A stretch of 64,000 nt of DNA from an uncultured Candidatus Saccharibacteria bacterium (GTDB lineage Bacteria; Patescibacteria; Saccharimonadia; Saccharimonadales; UBA4665). Of this stretch, positions 55,665-63,311 are shown in pieces (the stretch's first letter is position 1; the number at the start of each line of letters is the position of its first letter). The stretch is from contig CAMLQK010000001.1 of the NCBI GenBank assembly GCA_946482285.1, positions 558,001-622,000 on the forward strand, in the 5' to 3' direction. Both the position numbers and the translations under genes were made by a program. Below the pieces are notes generated by a model. It was not told the DNA's origin. It searched no databases and saw only the letters and a list, made by a program, of their open reading frames with translations.

Positions 55665-56161
55665 AGCGACCAAAGCCATTTCAGGGCATAAAGCGATTCG
55701 TTAACAATCGCCGGCCGTCCATCGAAGAAGTGGTGCGCGAAACAACTTCCGGCGGTATCATCTTTCGCCGGAGTAAAAATGACAATTCACTCGAAATTTT
55801 GCTTATCCAGGATGCTAAGAATCGCTGGACTATCCCCAAAGGCCACGTAGAAGAAGGCGAAGAGCCAAAACAGACGGCAGAGCGCGAAATCCGCGAGGAA
55901 ACTGGCCTGCAGGAAATGAAGGTTATGAATTGGCTTGGCAAGGTCAACTTTAGGTACCGCCGCGGCCACACACTGGTGCTTATGACGATGCACATTTATT
56001 TGGTACACGGCTTGGGTGATACAGACCGATTGAGCGGTGAAGATTGGCTGAGCGATATCAAATGGTTGCCTGCGCAGGATGCGATGGATAAAATTGCTTA
56101 TGAAGACATTGGCAAACTGATCCTGTTGGGCATGAAGAAAATCCGTGAAGCACGGCTATAA
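55661..56161 (+). CDS. NUDIX hydrolase
   Basis: A 166-residue NUDIX protein. The box [23 protein letters not shown] is complete (about 65-87), preceded by TSGGIIFRR and RWTIPKGH typical of diadenosine-polyphosphate or (d)NTP hydrolases. Overlaps nusB by 4 nt and lies 15 nt before rnc, within the rpmF-nusB-nudix-rnc cluster. Confidence 0.88.
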   Translation: MKRPKPFQGIKRFVNNRRPSIEEVVRETTSGGIIFRRSKNDNSLEILLIQDAKNRWTIPKGHVEEGEEPKQTAEREIREETGLQEMKVMNWLGKVNFRYRRGHTLVLMTMHIYLVHGLGDTDRLSGEDWLSDIKWLPAQDAMDKIAYEDIGKLILLGMKKIREARL

Positions 56162-56176
56162 GACAAGGAAATAAAC

Positions 56177-56875
56177 ATGCAAGACTATGCTGCTTACCAG
56201 ACGTTCGCAAAAGAAAAACTCGATGTGACCTTCGACAACATCGAACTCTTGGTGACGGCTTTTACGCATCGGTCGTATGTGAACGAGCATAAAAAAACTG
56301 CGCGTGAACACAACGAACGCCTGGAATTCTTGGGTGATGCTGTGCTGGAGCTGGTTGTAACGGAATACCTGTTTGGTAACTTTACTGAGCCCGAAGGTAT
56401 ATTGACGAACTGGCGCAGTGCCCTGGTTCGCACCGAAAGTATTGGCGCTGCTGCTGCAAAATTTGGCTTTGAGCCCATGCTGCGCTTGAGCCGTGGCGAG
56501 AAGCGGGGCACTGACCGCGCCCGTGCCCAAATCCTTGCAAACAGCTTTGAGGCTGTCGTGGGCGCAGTGTACCTCGACAAGGGCTATGAGGCAGCTAAAG
56601 CTTTCATCACCAAGAGTATTTTGGTCACATTCAAGGAAATCCTGGCTACTGGTTCATGGATGGACCCGAAGTCGCACTTACAGGAGGTTGCCCAAAGCCA
56701 AGATGGCTTTACGCCCATATACAAAGTGCTAAATGAAGAAGGTCCTGACCACGACAAAACCTTCACTGTGGGCGTTTTTGTGAACGGTGTGCTAAAAGGC
56801 AAGGGTGTTGGCCCAAGCAAGCAAGCTGGGCAGCAAAAAGCTGCAGAGGCAGCACTTGAGCAATATAAATCATAG
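56177..56875 (+). CDS. rnc: Ribonuclease III
   Basis: A 232-residue dsRNA endonuclease. Catalytic domain with HNERLEFLGDAVLELVVTEYL (signature ERLEFLGDAVL) and the second acidic site AQILANSFEAVVGAVYLDKGYE, then a C-terminal dsRNA-binding domain (DPKSHLQEVAQSQDGFTPIYKVLNEEGPDHDKTFTVGVFVNGVLKGKGVGPSKQAGQQKAAEAALEQ). Normal length. It processes rRNA and other structured RNAs. Confidence 0.95.
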   Translation: MQDYAAYQTFAKEKLDVTFDNIELLVTAFTHRSYVNEHKKTAREHNERLEFLGDAVLELVVTEYLFGNFTEPEGILTNWRSALVRTESIGAAAAKFGFEPMLRLSRGEKRGTDRARAQILANSFEAVVGAVYLDKGYEAAKAFITKSILVTFKEILATGSWMDPKSHLQEVAQSQDGFTPIYKVLNEEGPDHDKTFTVGVFVNGVLKGKGVGPSKQAGQQKAAEAALEQYKS

Positions 56876-57542
56876 CCGTATTATTGAAGCCCCAGATTTC
56901 TTTTGGGAGCAACCGCCAGAGGCTGCGGATTATATTAGTACGTATAGCACGCTTTCTGATTACCAAGTATCTGCCTCAGAGCATGCTGACCATCCGTATT
57001 ATGAAACAGTAAAAGAAGCAAGGCGCAACCAGCCGCCGGAGCGTGTCAGGCAATTTTGCGAGTCACTTATTACTTTGTTAGCTGATGAGGGCGAGACGGT
57101 TATGCCGAATACACAATCTCAAGCTCATATCCGCCGGCTGGCTCTGGAGGCGGAAGCCCAGAACGGGCATCTTCTACGGGTAGAGCTGAGCCGTTGGCTC
57201 CGGGCTGAGCTCGGTGAAGACTGGACAGGGCCGCGCAAGCAGCTGTCATTTGAGCAGCAGCTGAGGCGCGACCGCCATGCCCGTGAGCGGGGATTGCGTT
57301 CTGATGAAGTACTTGCTGAGGTACGGGTGTTTACTGATGATATGAGTATGGGGGAGTGGACACGGGTGCGGGGCTCGGACGGGTGGCCATGCTTTGCCAA
57401 AGCACAATTACGAACTGCTGAGGTATCCCTGAGCGGCGTGTATGCCGGTTTTAGGCACCATGCCTCGCTGAGTGTGCCTGCAACCGTGGGGCGAATCACT
57501 GCATTGGAAGCATATGTTGGAGAGCTAGCTGCCCATGAATAA
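56856..57542 (+). CDS. Hypothetical protein overlapping rnc
   Basis: The frame extends back to an ATG at 56805 deep inside rnc. A TTG at 56856, ~8 nt after a GAGG, seems the likelier start and gives ~228 residues with a 20-nt overlap. The beginning SRIIEAPDFFWEQPPEAADYISTYSTL loosely recalls the PDFFW segment of DUF155/RMD1 proteins, but the rest does not. The middle is helical and charged. It is a tight rnc neighbour of unknown function. Confidence 0.5.
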   Translation: MSNINHSRIIEAPDFFWEQPPEAADYISTYSTLSDYQVSASEHADHPYYETVKEARRNQPPERVRQFCESLITLLADEGETVMPNTQSQAHIRRLALEAEAQNGHLLRVELSRWLRAELGEDWTGPRKQLSFEQQLRRDRHARERGLRSDEVLAEVRVFTDDMSMGEWTRVRGSDGWPCFAKAQLRTAEVSLSGVYAGFRHHASLSVPATVGRITALEAYVGELAAHE

Positions 57543-57564
57543 ATCGCGAATAATTGAAACAGGG

Positions 57565-57593
57565 TTGACAACAGGGGCGCTTATCTGTAAAAT
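57565..57593 (+). promoter_or_regulatory. Promoter of rpsP
   Basis: TTGACA (57565-57570), 17-nt spacer, TAAAAT (57588-57593), with a ~50-nt leader. Confidence 0.8.
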
Positions 57594-57647
57594 AAGACAA
57601 GATTTTAGGTAATCTTTAAAGAGAACGAAAGAGAGAATTATTTAGAT

Positions 57648-57995
57648 ATGTTAGCTATTCGCATGCAACGCACTGGTCGCAAGGGTCACGCCATGTTCCG
57701 CCTGGTCGTTCAGGAATCACGGTTGACTCCTACCAGTGGTAAAGTTGTTGTTACTTTGGGTAGCTACGACCCACACGCCAAGGTTGCGACTATCGACAAA
57801 GAGAAAGCTGCTTTCTATCTTGGCAACGGTGCACAGCCATCCGACCGTGCAGCGCGCCTCTTAAAGGCCGAAGGCGTCGAACTGCCATCTTGGGTAAAAC
57901 TACCTGCAGACAAAAAGCGCTCAATCCGTAACGCCGACAAGCTGCGCCGTAACCAACCCAAAGAAGAAGCCCCAGCCGAAGAAGCAGCTGCCTAA
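57648..57995 (+). CDS. rpsP: 30S ribosomal protein bS16
   Basis: A 115-residue bS16: MLAIRMQRTGRKGHAMFRLVVQESRLTPTSGKVVVTLGSYDPHAK matches the family core, which binds 16S rRNA early in assembly. The C terminus is extended and Glu/Ala-rich (PKEEAPAEEAAA). The rpsP-KH-trmD order, here interrupted by the IMPase-like gene, is common in bacteria. Confidence 0.93.
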   Translation: MLAIRMQRTGRKGHAMFRLVVQESRLTPTSGKVVVTLGSYDPHAKVATIDKEKAAFYLGNGAQPSDRAARLLKAEGVELPSWVKLPADKKRSIRNADKLRRNQPKEEAPAEEAAA

Positions 57996-58018
57996 ACGCT
58001 GTAATTTAAGGCGATTTT

Positions 58019-58058
58019 AATCGGTCTGCTAACGTAGGCCGATTTTTATTGGTATAAT
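58019..58058 (+). terminator. rpsP terminator overlapping the khpA promoter
   Basis: AATCGG/CCGATT hairpin with T tract (58019-58048), followed directly by the extended -10 TGGTATAAT (58050-58058) that serves the KH-domain gene. Confidence 0.7.
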
Positions 58059-58094
58059 AGTATATGTACCAGTAAGCGGAGGAGTCCTCATCTC

Positions 58095-58481
58095 ATGAGT
58101 AGTATTGACCAGCAATTTGTAGAATTCATTGTAAAGTCCCTGGTTAGTAACCCAGACGCCGTTCAAGTAACGCGCCGGATCGATGAGAAAGGAGTGTTGC
58201 TAGAACTTACCGTAGACCCAGAAGACCTTGGCCGTGTCATTGGTAAGCGTGGTGCGACAGCACAAAGCCTACGAACGCTTTTGCGGGCGCTCGGCACGAA
58301 GAATGACGCACGCTACAACCTTAAGATTGTAGATAATGGCATACAGCCTGCCAGCCAAAGTTATAGCGATAATAGCGCCAGCGATGACACTGCTGCATCC
58401 AGTGATTCAGAAGATACCCACAGTACTGTTGTAAGTAAGACTCGCCAAGAGCTTGAAGAGCTTGACGACCTGGACGTGTAA
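58095..58481 (+). CDS. khpA: KH-domain RNA-binding protein (KhpA-like)
   Basis: A 128-residue protein. The KH domain (about 1-80) contains LVSNPDAVQV, LELTVDPEDLGRVIGKRGATAQSLRTLL with the GxxG loop GKRG. A ~45-residue Ser/Asp-rich disordered tail follows; usual KhpA is ~80 residues. Such proteins act in global RNA binding with KhpB. A GGAGGAG ribosome site lies 11 nt before the ATG. Confidence 0.88.
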   Translation: MSSIDQQFVEFIVKSLVSNPDAVQVTRRIDEKGVLLELTVDPEDLGRVIGKRGATAQSLRTLLRALGTKNDARYNLKIVDNGIQPASQSYSDNSASDDTAASSDSEDTHSTVVSKTRQELEELDDLDV

Positions 58482-58585
58482 CGTATATAGTTAAGTCTAG
58501 TCGAAAGCGACGACCCTTTAAAACAAACAACAGGTAAGCTCATGCGAGCCATTTCACCTAAGTGATCTGGGAGCTTTATGTGGCT

Positions 58586-58615
58586 AAAAGAACCTCTTTC
58601 AAAGAGGTTCTTTTT
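58586..58615 (+). terminator. Intrinsic terminator
   Basis: AAAAGAACCTCTTT/AAAGAGGTTCTTTTT with a single-base loop core and T tail, ~100 nt after the khpA stop. It also leads into the leaderless promoter (TATATAGT, 58635-58642) of the next gene. Confidence 0.85.
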
Positions 58616-58650
58616 GTATTTTAGGGCAAAAAATTATATAGTACTAACAG

Positions 58651-59457
58651 ATGAATGAACTGCAAACACTATTACAATTTGCCGTAAATATCGCACATGA
58701 AGCAGGTGATATTATGCGACAGTACTACAACAGCCCCGAAAAGGGCGTCCAAACCAAGTACGACTCAAGCCCGGTAACAATAGCCGACACTCAGATTAAC
58801 CAGTTATTGATAGATAAAGTGTCTGCAGCTTTTCCAACCCATGGCGTTTTAGGCGAAGAAGCGTCTACTGCAACCCACGAACATTCTGATGTATGGGTGT
58901 GTGATCCAATTGATGGTACGGCACCATTTATTTTTGGCCTGCCAACTGCAATGTTTTCGCTGGCTTTCGTGCGCGACGGTGTGCCACTCTTGGGGGTTGC
59001 CTACGACCCATTTATGGACAGGTTGTTTACGGCAATTAAGGGTGAACGGGCATTCTGCAATGGCAATCCGATAATGGTAGAGGCGCATAGCGCCGAAGGT
59101 GCCCGTGTGGCTGGGCCCAGCTACGTCGAAGGGCTATTAAGGGCACGTGATTTATACGACGACCTGGCTGGACGTGGTATGCATATTCCCATGTTTCCGG
59201 GTAATGTATATAAGTGCACCTTGCTAGCGGAGGGACGCATCCACGGCCGTATTTTTGGTGGGTCTGGTGCGCATGATATTGCGGCTATTAAAGTCATTGT
59301 GGAGGCGGCAGGGGGTCGTGTAACCGACCTTGAAGGCAGTGAACAGCGGTACGACCGGCCACTTCGCGGCGCAATTATTTCAAATGGCACAATCCACCAA
59401 GACCTACTCGACGCCGTGCAGCGTTTTGGTGGCGCCGAAAAAGTGATGAGCGTATGA
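58651..59457 (+). CDS. Inositol monophosphatase family protein
   Basis: A 268-residue metal-dependent phosphatase of the IMPase/CysQ/FBPase superfamily: GEEAS (metal Glu, about 69-73), WVCDPIDGTAPFIFG (metal Asp residues), and GAHDIAAIKVIVEAAGGRVTDLEG near the C terminus. The natural substrate is unknown. The start lies 8 nt after a TATAGT -10, nearly leaderless. The stop overlaps the trmD start. Confidence 0.88.
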   Translation: MNELQTLLQFAVNIAHEAGDIMRQYYNSPEKGVQTKYDSSPVTIADTQINQLLIDKVSAAFPTHGVLGEEASTATHEHSDVWVCDPIDGTAPFIFGLPTAMFSLAFVRDGVPLLGVAYDPFMDRLFTAIKGERAFCNGNPIMVEAHSAEGARVAGPSYVEGLLRARDLYDDLAGRGMHIPMFPGNVYKCTLLAEGRIHGRIFGGSGAHDIAAIKVIVEAAGGRVTDLEGSEQRYDRPLRGAIISNGTIHQDLLDAVQRFGGAEKVMSV

Positions 59458-60104
59458 AGATCCAGGTCATAACATTATTCCCTGAAATGTTTGACGGTGT
59501 GCTGAATAATAGTATGCTCTGGAAAGCGCAAGACCGTGGTGCATTGGAATTCTCGTGTATTAACTTGCGCGGGTTTGGCCTTGGGTCACGCCAGCAAGTC
59601 GACGATACGCCCTATGGCGGCGGTGACGGCATGCTATTGAAGCCAGAGCCACTAGTGGCAGCAATCGAGCACGCTAAGCAGCAAGATCCCCAGGCGCTTG
59701 TGCTGCTGCCGACTCCACGAGGAGAATTGTATAAGCAGTCAAAAGCCAAAGAATTGGCTGCCGGCGGAAAAGGCTTGATTATTATTTGCCCCCGTTACGA
59801 GGGATATGATGAACGTGTCGTTGCCTATGTCGACCACCTATTTTGTATTGGGAACTATGTGCTTACTGGCGGCGAACTGCCTGCCATGGTAGTTATAGAC
59901 AGCGTTACACGGCTTTTGCCGGGTGTCCTTGGCGGTGAGTCCAGCGTTGAAGTCGAGTCATTCCAACAGGATGACGAGAATATTGAATTTCCGCAATATA
60001 CTCGCCCAGAGGAATTCCGGGGCGCGCGTGTGCCCGACGTTTTGTTGAGCGGCCACCATGCCGAAATCCAGAAATGGCGCACATCCGAATCCCGTAAAGC
60101 TTAG
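59454..60104 (+). CDS. trmD: tRNA (guanine-37-N1)-methyltransferase
   Basis: A 216-residue SPOUT methyltransferase that makes m1G37 and prevents frameshifting. The trefoil knot is visible as LLPTPRGELYKQSKAKELA, LIIICPRYEGYDERVVAYV and CIGNYVLTGGELPAMVVIDSVTRLLPGVLG. It ends in VLLSGHHAEIQKWRTSESRKA and lacks the last ~25 residues of many homologues. Confidence 0.95.
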   Translation: MKIQVITLFPEMFDGVLNNSMLWKAQDRGALEFSCINLRGFGLGSRQQVDDTPYGGGDGMLLKPEPLVAAIEHAKQQDPQALVLLPTPRGELYKQSKAKELAAGGKGLIIICPRYEGYDERVVAYVDHLFCIGNYVLTGGELPAMVVIDSVTRLLPGVLGGESSVEVESFQQDDENIEFPQYTRPEEFRGARVPDVLLSGHHAEIQKWRTSESRKA

Positions 60105-60204
60105 CGAACGTCAGTAAATACAAGTGTCAAGTACGGCACGACGTAAACCGCTTATATTACTGTATCGGTGTTTGCTATACTGGATAGGTAAGAGGGTATA
60201 TTCT

Positions 60205-60588
60205 ATGAAAATTCCATTTGTAAAACAGGTTTATGCGCACTGCGACTTGCCATGTGGTGTGTATGACCCGGCACAGGCCCGTATCGAGGCTCAAAGTGTG
60301 CATGAGATTATGAAAAAGTATGATGGGCTGGATGAAGAGGGTAAGATCCGCGCTATCTTCATCAAAGAGCAGCGTGCTGAACTAGTAAAGCATCATTTGT
60401 GGGTGCTATGGACAGATTACTTTAAGCCGCCACATCTTGAGCAATATCCTGACCTGCATGAAAAATTCTGGCTTGCAACAAAACAAGCTGGTGAATGCAA
60501 GCACCATACCGACCCTGCTGACGGGCAAAAACTGCTTGATATGATCGATGAAATCGCAGAGATCTTTTGGGCAACCAAAAAAGCTTAG
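60205..60588 (+). CDS. sodN: Nickel superoxide dismutase precursor
   Basis: A 127-residue NiSOD. After a short pro-sequence MKIPFVKQVYA the mature N terminus would be HCDLPCGVYDPAQARIEAQ, the nickel hook with ligands His12 (amine and side chain), Cys13 and Cys17. The rest is the four-helix bundle of the family. It removes superoxide. The start at 60205 sets the pro-sequence normally cut by SodX; the longer frame from 60124 overlaps the promoter (TATACT, 60176-60181). NiSOD is most common in Streptomyces and marine bacteria, so transfer is likely. Confidence 0.95.
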   Translation: MKIPFVKQVYAHCDLPCGVYDPAQARIEAQSVHEIMKKYDGLDEEGKIRAIFIKEQRAELVKHHLWVLWTDYFKPPHLEQYPDLHEKFWLATKQAGECKHHTDPADGQKLLDMIDEIAEIFWATKKA

Positions 60589-60874
60589 CGTCCTTGGTTT
60601 ACGACAAACGTCTGGCTGGAGCATGTCCCCGACAATCCGGCCCGGACAGCTGATTGTTGCGACGGGGCTTTTTAAGGATGTCCATGTCGGCGACATTATT
60701 ATTTTTGTTCATCATGGCAAGGAAAAAATAAAGCGGATCAAGCACGTTGATCCGCTTAAGGGCGTGTTTGTTGTTGGGGACAACGCACATTATAGTACTG
60801 ATAGCCGTAGCTTTGGTTGGATTGACTTTACGGAGGTAGTCGGCAAGGTTATATGGCCGCTGGGTAAAGGCTAG
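60548..60874 (+). CDS. sodX: NiSOD maturation protease SodX (S26-like)
   Basis: A 108-residue signal-peptidase-like serine protease. SGWSMSPTIRPGQ holds the nucleophile Ser25, KIKRIKHV the general-base Lys (~62), and VVGDNAHYSTDSRSFGWI the third conserved box. It overlaps the end of sodN by 41 nt, so it is translationally coupled. It would trim the NiSOD pro-sequence so that His can bind nickel. Confidence 0.9.
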   Translation: MKSQRSFGQPKKLSVLGLRQTSGWSMSPTIRPGQLIVATGLFKDVHVGDIIIFVHHGKEKIKRIKHVDPLKGVFVVGDNAHYSTDSRSFGWIDFTEVVGKVIWPLGKG

Positions 60875-61458
60875 CTGCTTGCGGTAAGTTTTGCCCGTGA
60901 CTGCTGCATTTCCTCGGCCCAGAATACGAGCTGTTCCAGCATACCAGAAGCTTTTTTAGCTTGCTGGTCAGTGAACTTGTAGTTTCCTTTGTCATCGAGG
61001 CTAAGGTAGTATTCGGGCATAATAATATGCTCGGCAATATGGAATACTTTTACCCACGACAGGATGTTCCGAAGGTGTTCGATGGCACGTGCCCCGCCAG
61101 CGTCTGCACCGTAGGCAACTAGGGCGGCGGGCTTGTAATTCCATTCCTTGTACAGAAAATCTATAGCATTCTTCAGTGATGCCGGAACAGAGTGGTTGTA
61201 CTCGCTTGTGACAAATACGAATCCATCTGCCGGGCCAATAATACTAGCCCAGGCTTTGGTGTGGTCACCGGCATATTCTTGCACTGTCGACGGTGGGGCG
61301 GGCTCGTCCAGGAACGGCAAGCCAATCTCTTTGAGGTCGACTATCTCGAAACTCGCTTTGTCGGTGTAACGTGCCGAAAGCTGTTTAATCCACTCTGCTG
61401 GCTGGACGCCAAAGCGGTTTGGCCGGGTTGATCCGAGGATAATTTTAATGTGTACCAT
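60871..61458 (-). CDS. NADPH-dependent FMN reductase
   Basis: A 195-residue flavodoxin-fold oxidoreductase: IILGSTRPNRFGVQPAEWI at the phosphate-binding loop, TSEYNHSVPASLKNAIDFLYKEW for flavin contact, and AYGADAGGARAIEHLRNIL. It probably reduces quinones, azo compounds or FMN with NADPH. It is divergent from an HxlR regulator across a palindromic operator. Its stop overlaps that of sodX from the other strand. Confidence 0.88.
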   Translation of the reverse strand: MVHIKIILGSTRPNRFGVQPAEWIKQLSARYTDKASFEIVDLKEIGLPFLDEPAPPSTVQEYAGDHTKAWASIIGPADGFVFVTSEYNHSVPASLKNAIDFLYKEWNYKPAALVAYGADAGGARAIEHLRNILSWVKVFHIAEHIIMPEYYLSLDDKGNYKFTDQQAKKASGMLEQLVFWAEEMQQSRAKLTASS

Positions 61459-61474
61459 GGCAGGCTCCTTACTT

Positions 61475-61497
61475 AATACTATACAAAGTATAGTATT
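61475..61497. promoter_or_regulatory. Palindromic operator between reductase and HxlR genes
   Basis: Perfect 10-bp arms AATACTATAC and GTATAGTATT separated by AAA. It covers the -35/spacer region of the hxlR promoter (TATAAT at 61499-61504) and contains a -10-like TATAGT for the reductase on the other strand. Confidence 0.8.
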
Positions 61498-61533
61498 GTA
61501 TAATGTAGAAAGTAAAGCCTAAAGTGAGTTTTT

Positions 61534-61884
61534 ATGTCTGAACATGTTGCAATTGCCCAAGACCAAACTAAAAACCGTGGTTGTATTGCTGCAGCCGCTA
61601 CTATTATAGGTGCCAAATGGACACCCCAGATACTGTATGCGTTGTGTCAAGAAGAAGTCGGCCGTTTTTGTGAGCTGCAAAAGGCGGTAGGTGGCATAAA
61701 CCCCCGTACACTTTCGGCACGCCTGGATGAGCTGGAACAGGCTGGGATTGTCCAGAAGACAGCATATGCTGAGATGCCGCCCCGTATTGAGTATGCGCTG
61801 ACTCCTAAGGGCCAGGACCTACTGCCTATCTTAGAGACTATGGTTGCCTGGGGTGATAAATACCCGTCCAATGGCGAGTGCTAG
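61534..61884 (+). CDS. HxlR-family transcriptional regulator
   Basis: A 116-residue winged helix-turn-helix protein: IIGAKWTPQILYALCQEEVGRFCELQKAVGGINPRTLSARLDELEQAGIVQKTAYAEMPPRIEYALTPKGQDLLPIL is the HxlR signature. Cys17 near the N terminus (NRGCIAA) sits where YodB/HypR relatives carry a redox-sensing Cys. Probably represses the divergent FMN reductase and itself through the palindrome at 61475-61497. Confidence 0.9.
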   Translation: MSEHVAIAQDQTKNRGCIAAAATIIGAKWTPQILYALCQEEVGRFCELQKAVGGINPRTLSARLDELEQAGIVQKTAYAEMPPRIEYALTPKGQDLLPILETMVAWGDKYPSNGEC

Positions 61885-61886
61885 CC

Positions 61887-63275
61887 CTAGAAATCTGCGT
61901 TTAATGCCGGGATAGTGCCTTGGCTATATAACATAAGACCATCGTTGTTCTTTTGCCATTCATTTAGAATGGGCTGGATAATGCCCCATGCAGCCAACAC
62001 CTCTTCGCTTGTTGCAAACAATAAGCGGTCGCCGCGCATGGCGTCGGCAATCACTCGTTCGTAGGCTTCTAGCCCCGGCAGCTGCTGGGCAAACCCGCTT
62101 GCATAGTCAAAGTGCATCTTAACTTGCTCGGTCTTGCTGCTGAGTCCCGGCTGCTTGGCGTTAAATTGCATGCTAATACCTTCGGCTGGCTGGATGTTAA
62201 AGGTAAGGGTATTGGTGCAGTTTGCCCCATCAGGGTCATCAAACGTTACCGTGATATCAATGGTTTTGGCGGCCATTGCTTTGCCTGTTTCCAGTATTAG
62301 TGGGACGCCACGCCACAGGGTATCGGTGCTGAACAGTTTGACGGCGGCGTATGTTTCGGTTGCCGATCGCAGATTTTCGACTTCTGCTGTGTACCCAATG
62401 TATTGGCCGCGTTTCGTGTGGCTTGCCACATTGTTTGGATGCACTGGTTGAATGGCATGGAGCGCAACGGTTTTATTGCGGTGGATAGCTTCGTTGCTTT
62501 CAGGATCCGGCTCTTCCATGATAATAAGCGCCAGCATTTGAAGAAGGTGGCTTTGTATAAGGTCGCGTAACGCCCCAGTTTGTTCGTAGAAGTGGCCGCG
62601 ACCCTCTATGCCAATCTGTTCGTGTGCACGAATTGTAACCGATGAAATATGGTGGTTGTTCCATGTTTTGCGGAACAGGGCATTTTTAAAGCGGAATGTA
62701 AGGATATTCTGGACTGTTTCTTTGGCAAGATAATGGTCGATGCGGAACGTTTGTTCCTCTGTAAAAATGGGAGTAATGAGATCAATGAGTTCTTTCGCTG
62801 ACTCTAGGTCATACCCAAAGGGCTTTTCTATGAGTAACCGGCTTTTTTGCCCATGCCGACAGCCGTTCTGCAGTGACGCTTTGCCAAGGTGTTGGATGAT
62901 AGGAAAGTAGGTCTGAGCTGGAATAGCCAGATAGAACAGCCGTTGAAGACAGATGCCTGCCATTGCCTCGACTGCATCCAGTTGCTGGCCGAGACGGACG
63001 TAATCGGCATGACTTAACAGGTCCATCTGCACGAGTGTCGTTCTGGCTTGCAGCCAGGCTGTGATGGTGGAGTCAAGGTGCGGGTGTCTTTTGCCGAATT
63101 GGATAAATAGGCTATGAGCGCTCACGTCTTTACGGGTTACACCGACAAGCCGGAAGTTATCGGGCAGATAGCCATGCTGTGCCAAGTTATGCAATGCTGA
63201 GAGTAATTTACGCTGCGAAAGATCACCTGTTATACCAAAAATAACAAGACATGTTGGAGGAAGCACTGATTTCAT
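61887..63275 (-). CDS. zwf: Glucose-6-phosphate 1-dehydrogenase
   Basis: A 462-residue G6PD, first enzyme of the oxidative pentose phosphate route and a source of NADPH. NADP-binding IFGITGDLSQRKLLSAL at the N terminus (GDLSxRK), RLLIEKPFGYDLESAKEL, and the catalytic RIDHYLAKETVQNIL. Slightly shorter than the usual ~490. Placed next to the NADPH-dependent reductase. Confidence 0.93.
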   Translation of the reverse strand: MKSVLPPTCLVIFGITGDLSQRKLLSALHNLAQHGYLPDNFRLVGVTRKDVSAHSLFIQFGKRHPHLDSTITAWLQARTTLVQMDLLSHADYVRLGQQLDAVEAMAGICLQRLFYLAIPAQTYFPIIQHLGKASLQNGCRHGQKSRLLIEKPFGYDLESAKELIDLITPIFTEEQTFRIDHYLAKETVQNILTFRFKNALFRKTWNNHHISSVTIRAHEQIGIEGRGHFYEQTGALRDLIQSHLLQMLALIIMEEPDPESNEAIHRNKTVALHAIQPVHPNNVASHTKRGQYIGYTAEVENLRSATETYAAVKLFSTDTLWRGVPLILETGKAMAAKTIDITVTFDDPDGANCTNTLTFNIQPAEGISMQFNAKQPGLSSKTEQVKMHFDYASGFAQQLPGLEAYERVIADAMRGDRLLFATSEEVLAAWGIIQPILNEWQKNNDGLMLYSQGTIPALNADF

Positions 63276-63311
63276 GGCTCCAGTATGCGCTTAAACTAGT
63301 TTTTTTACTAG

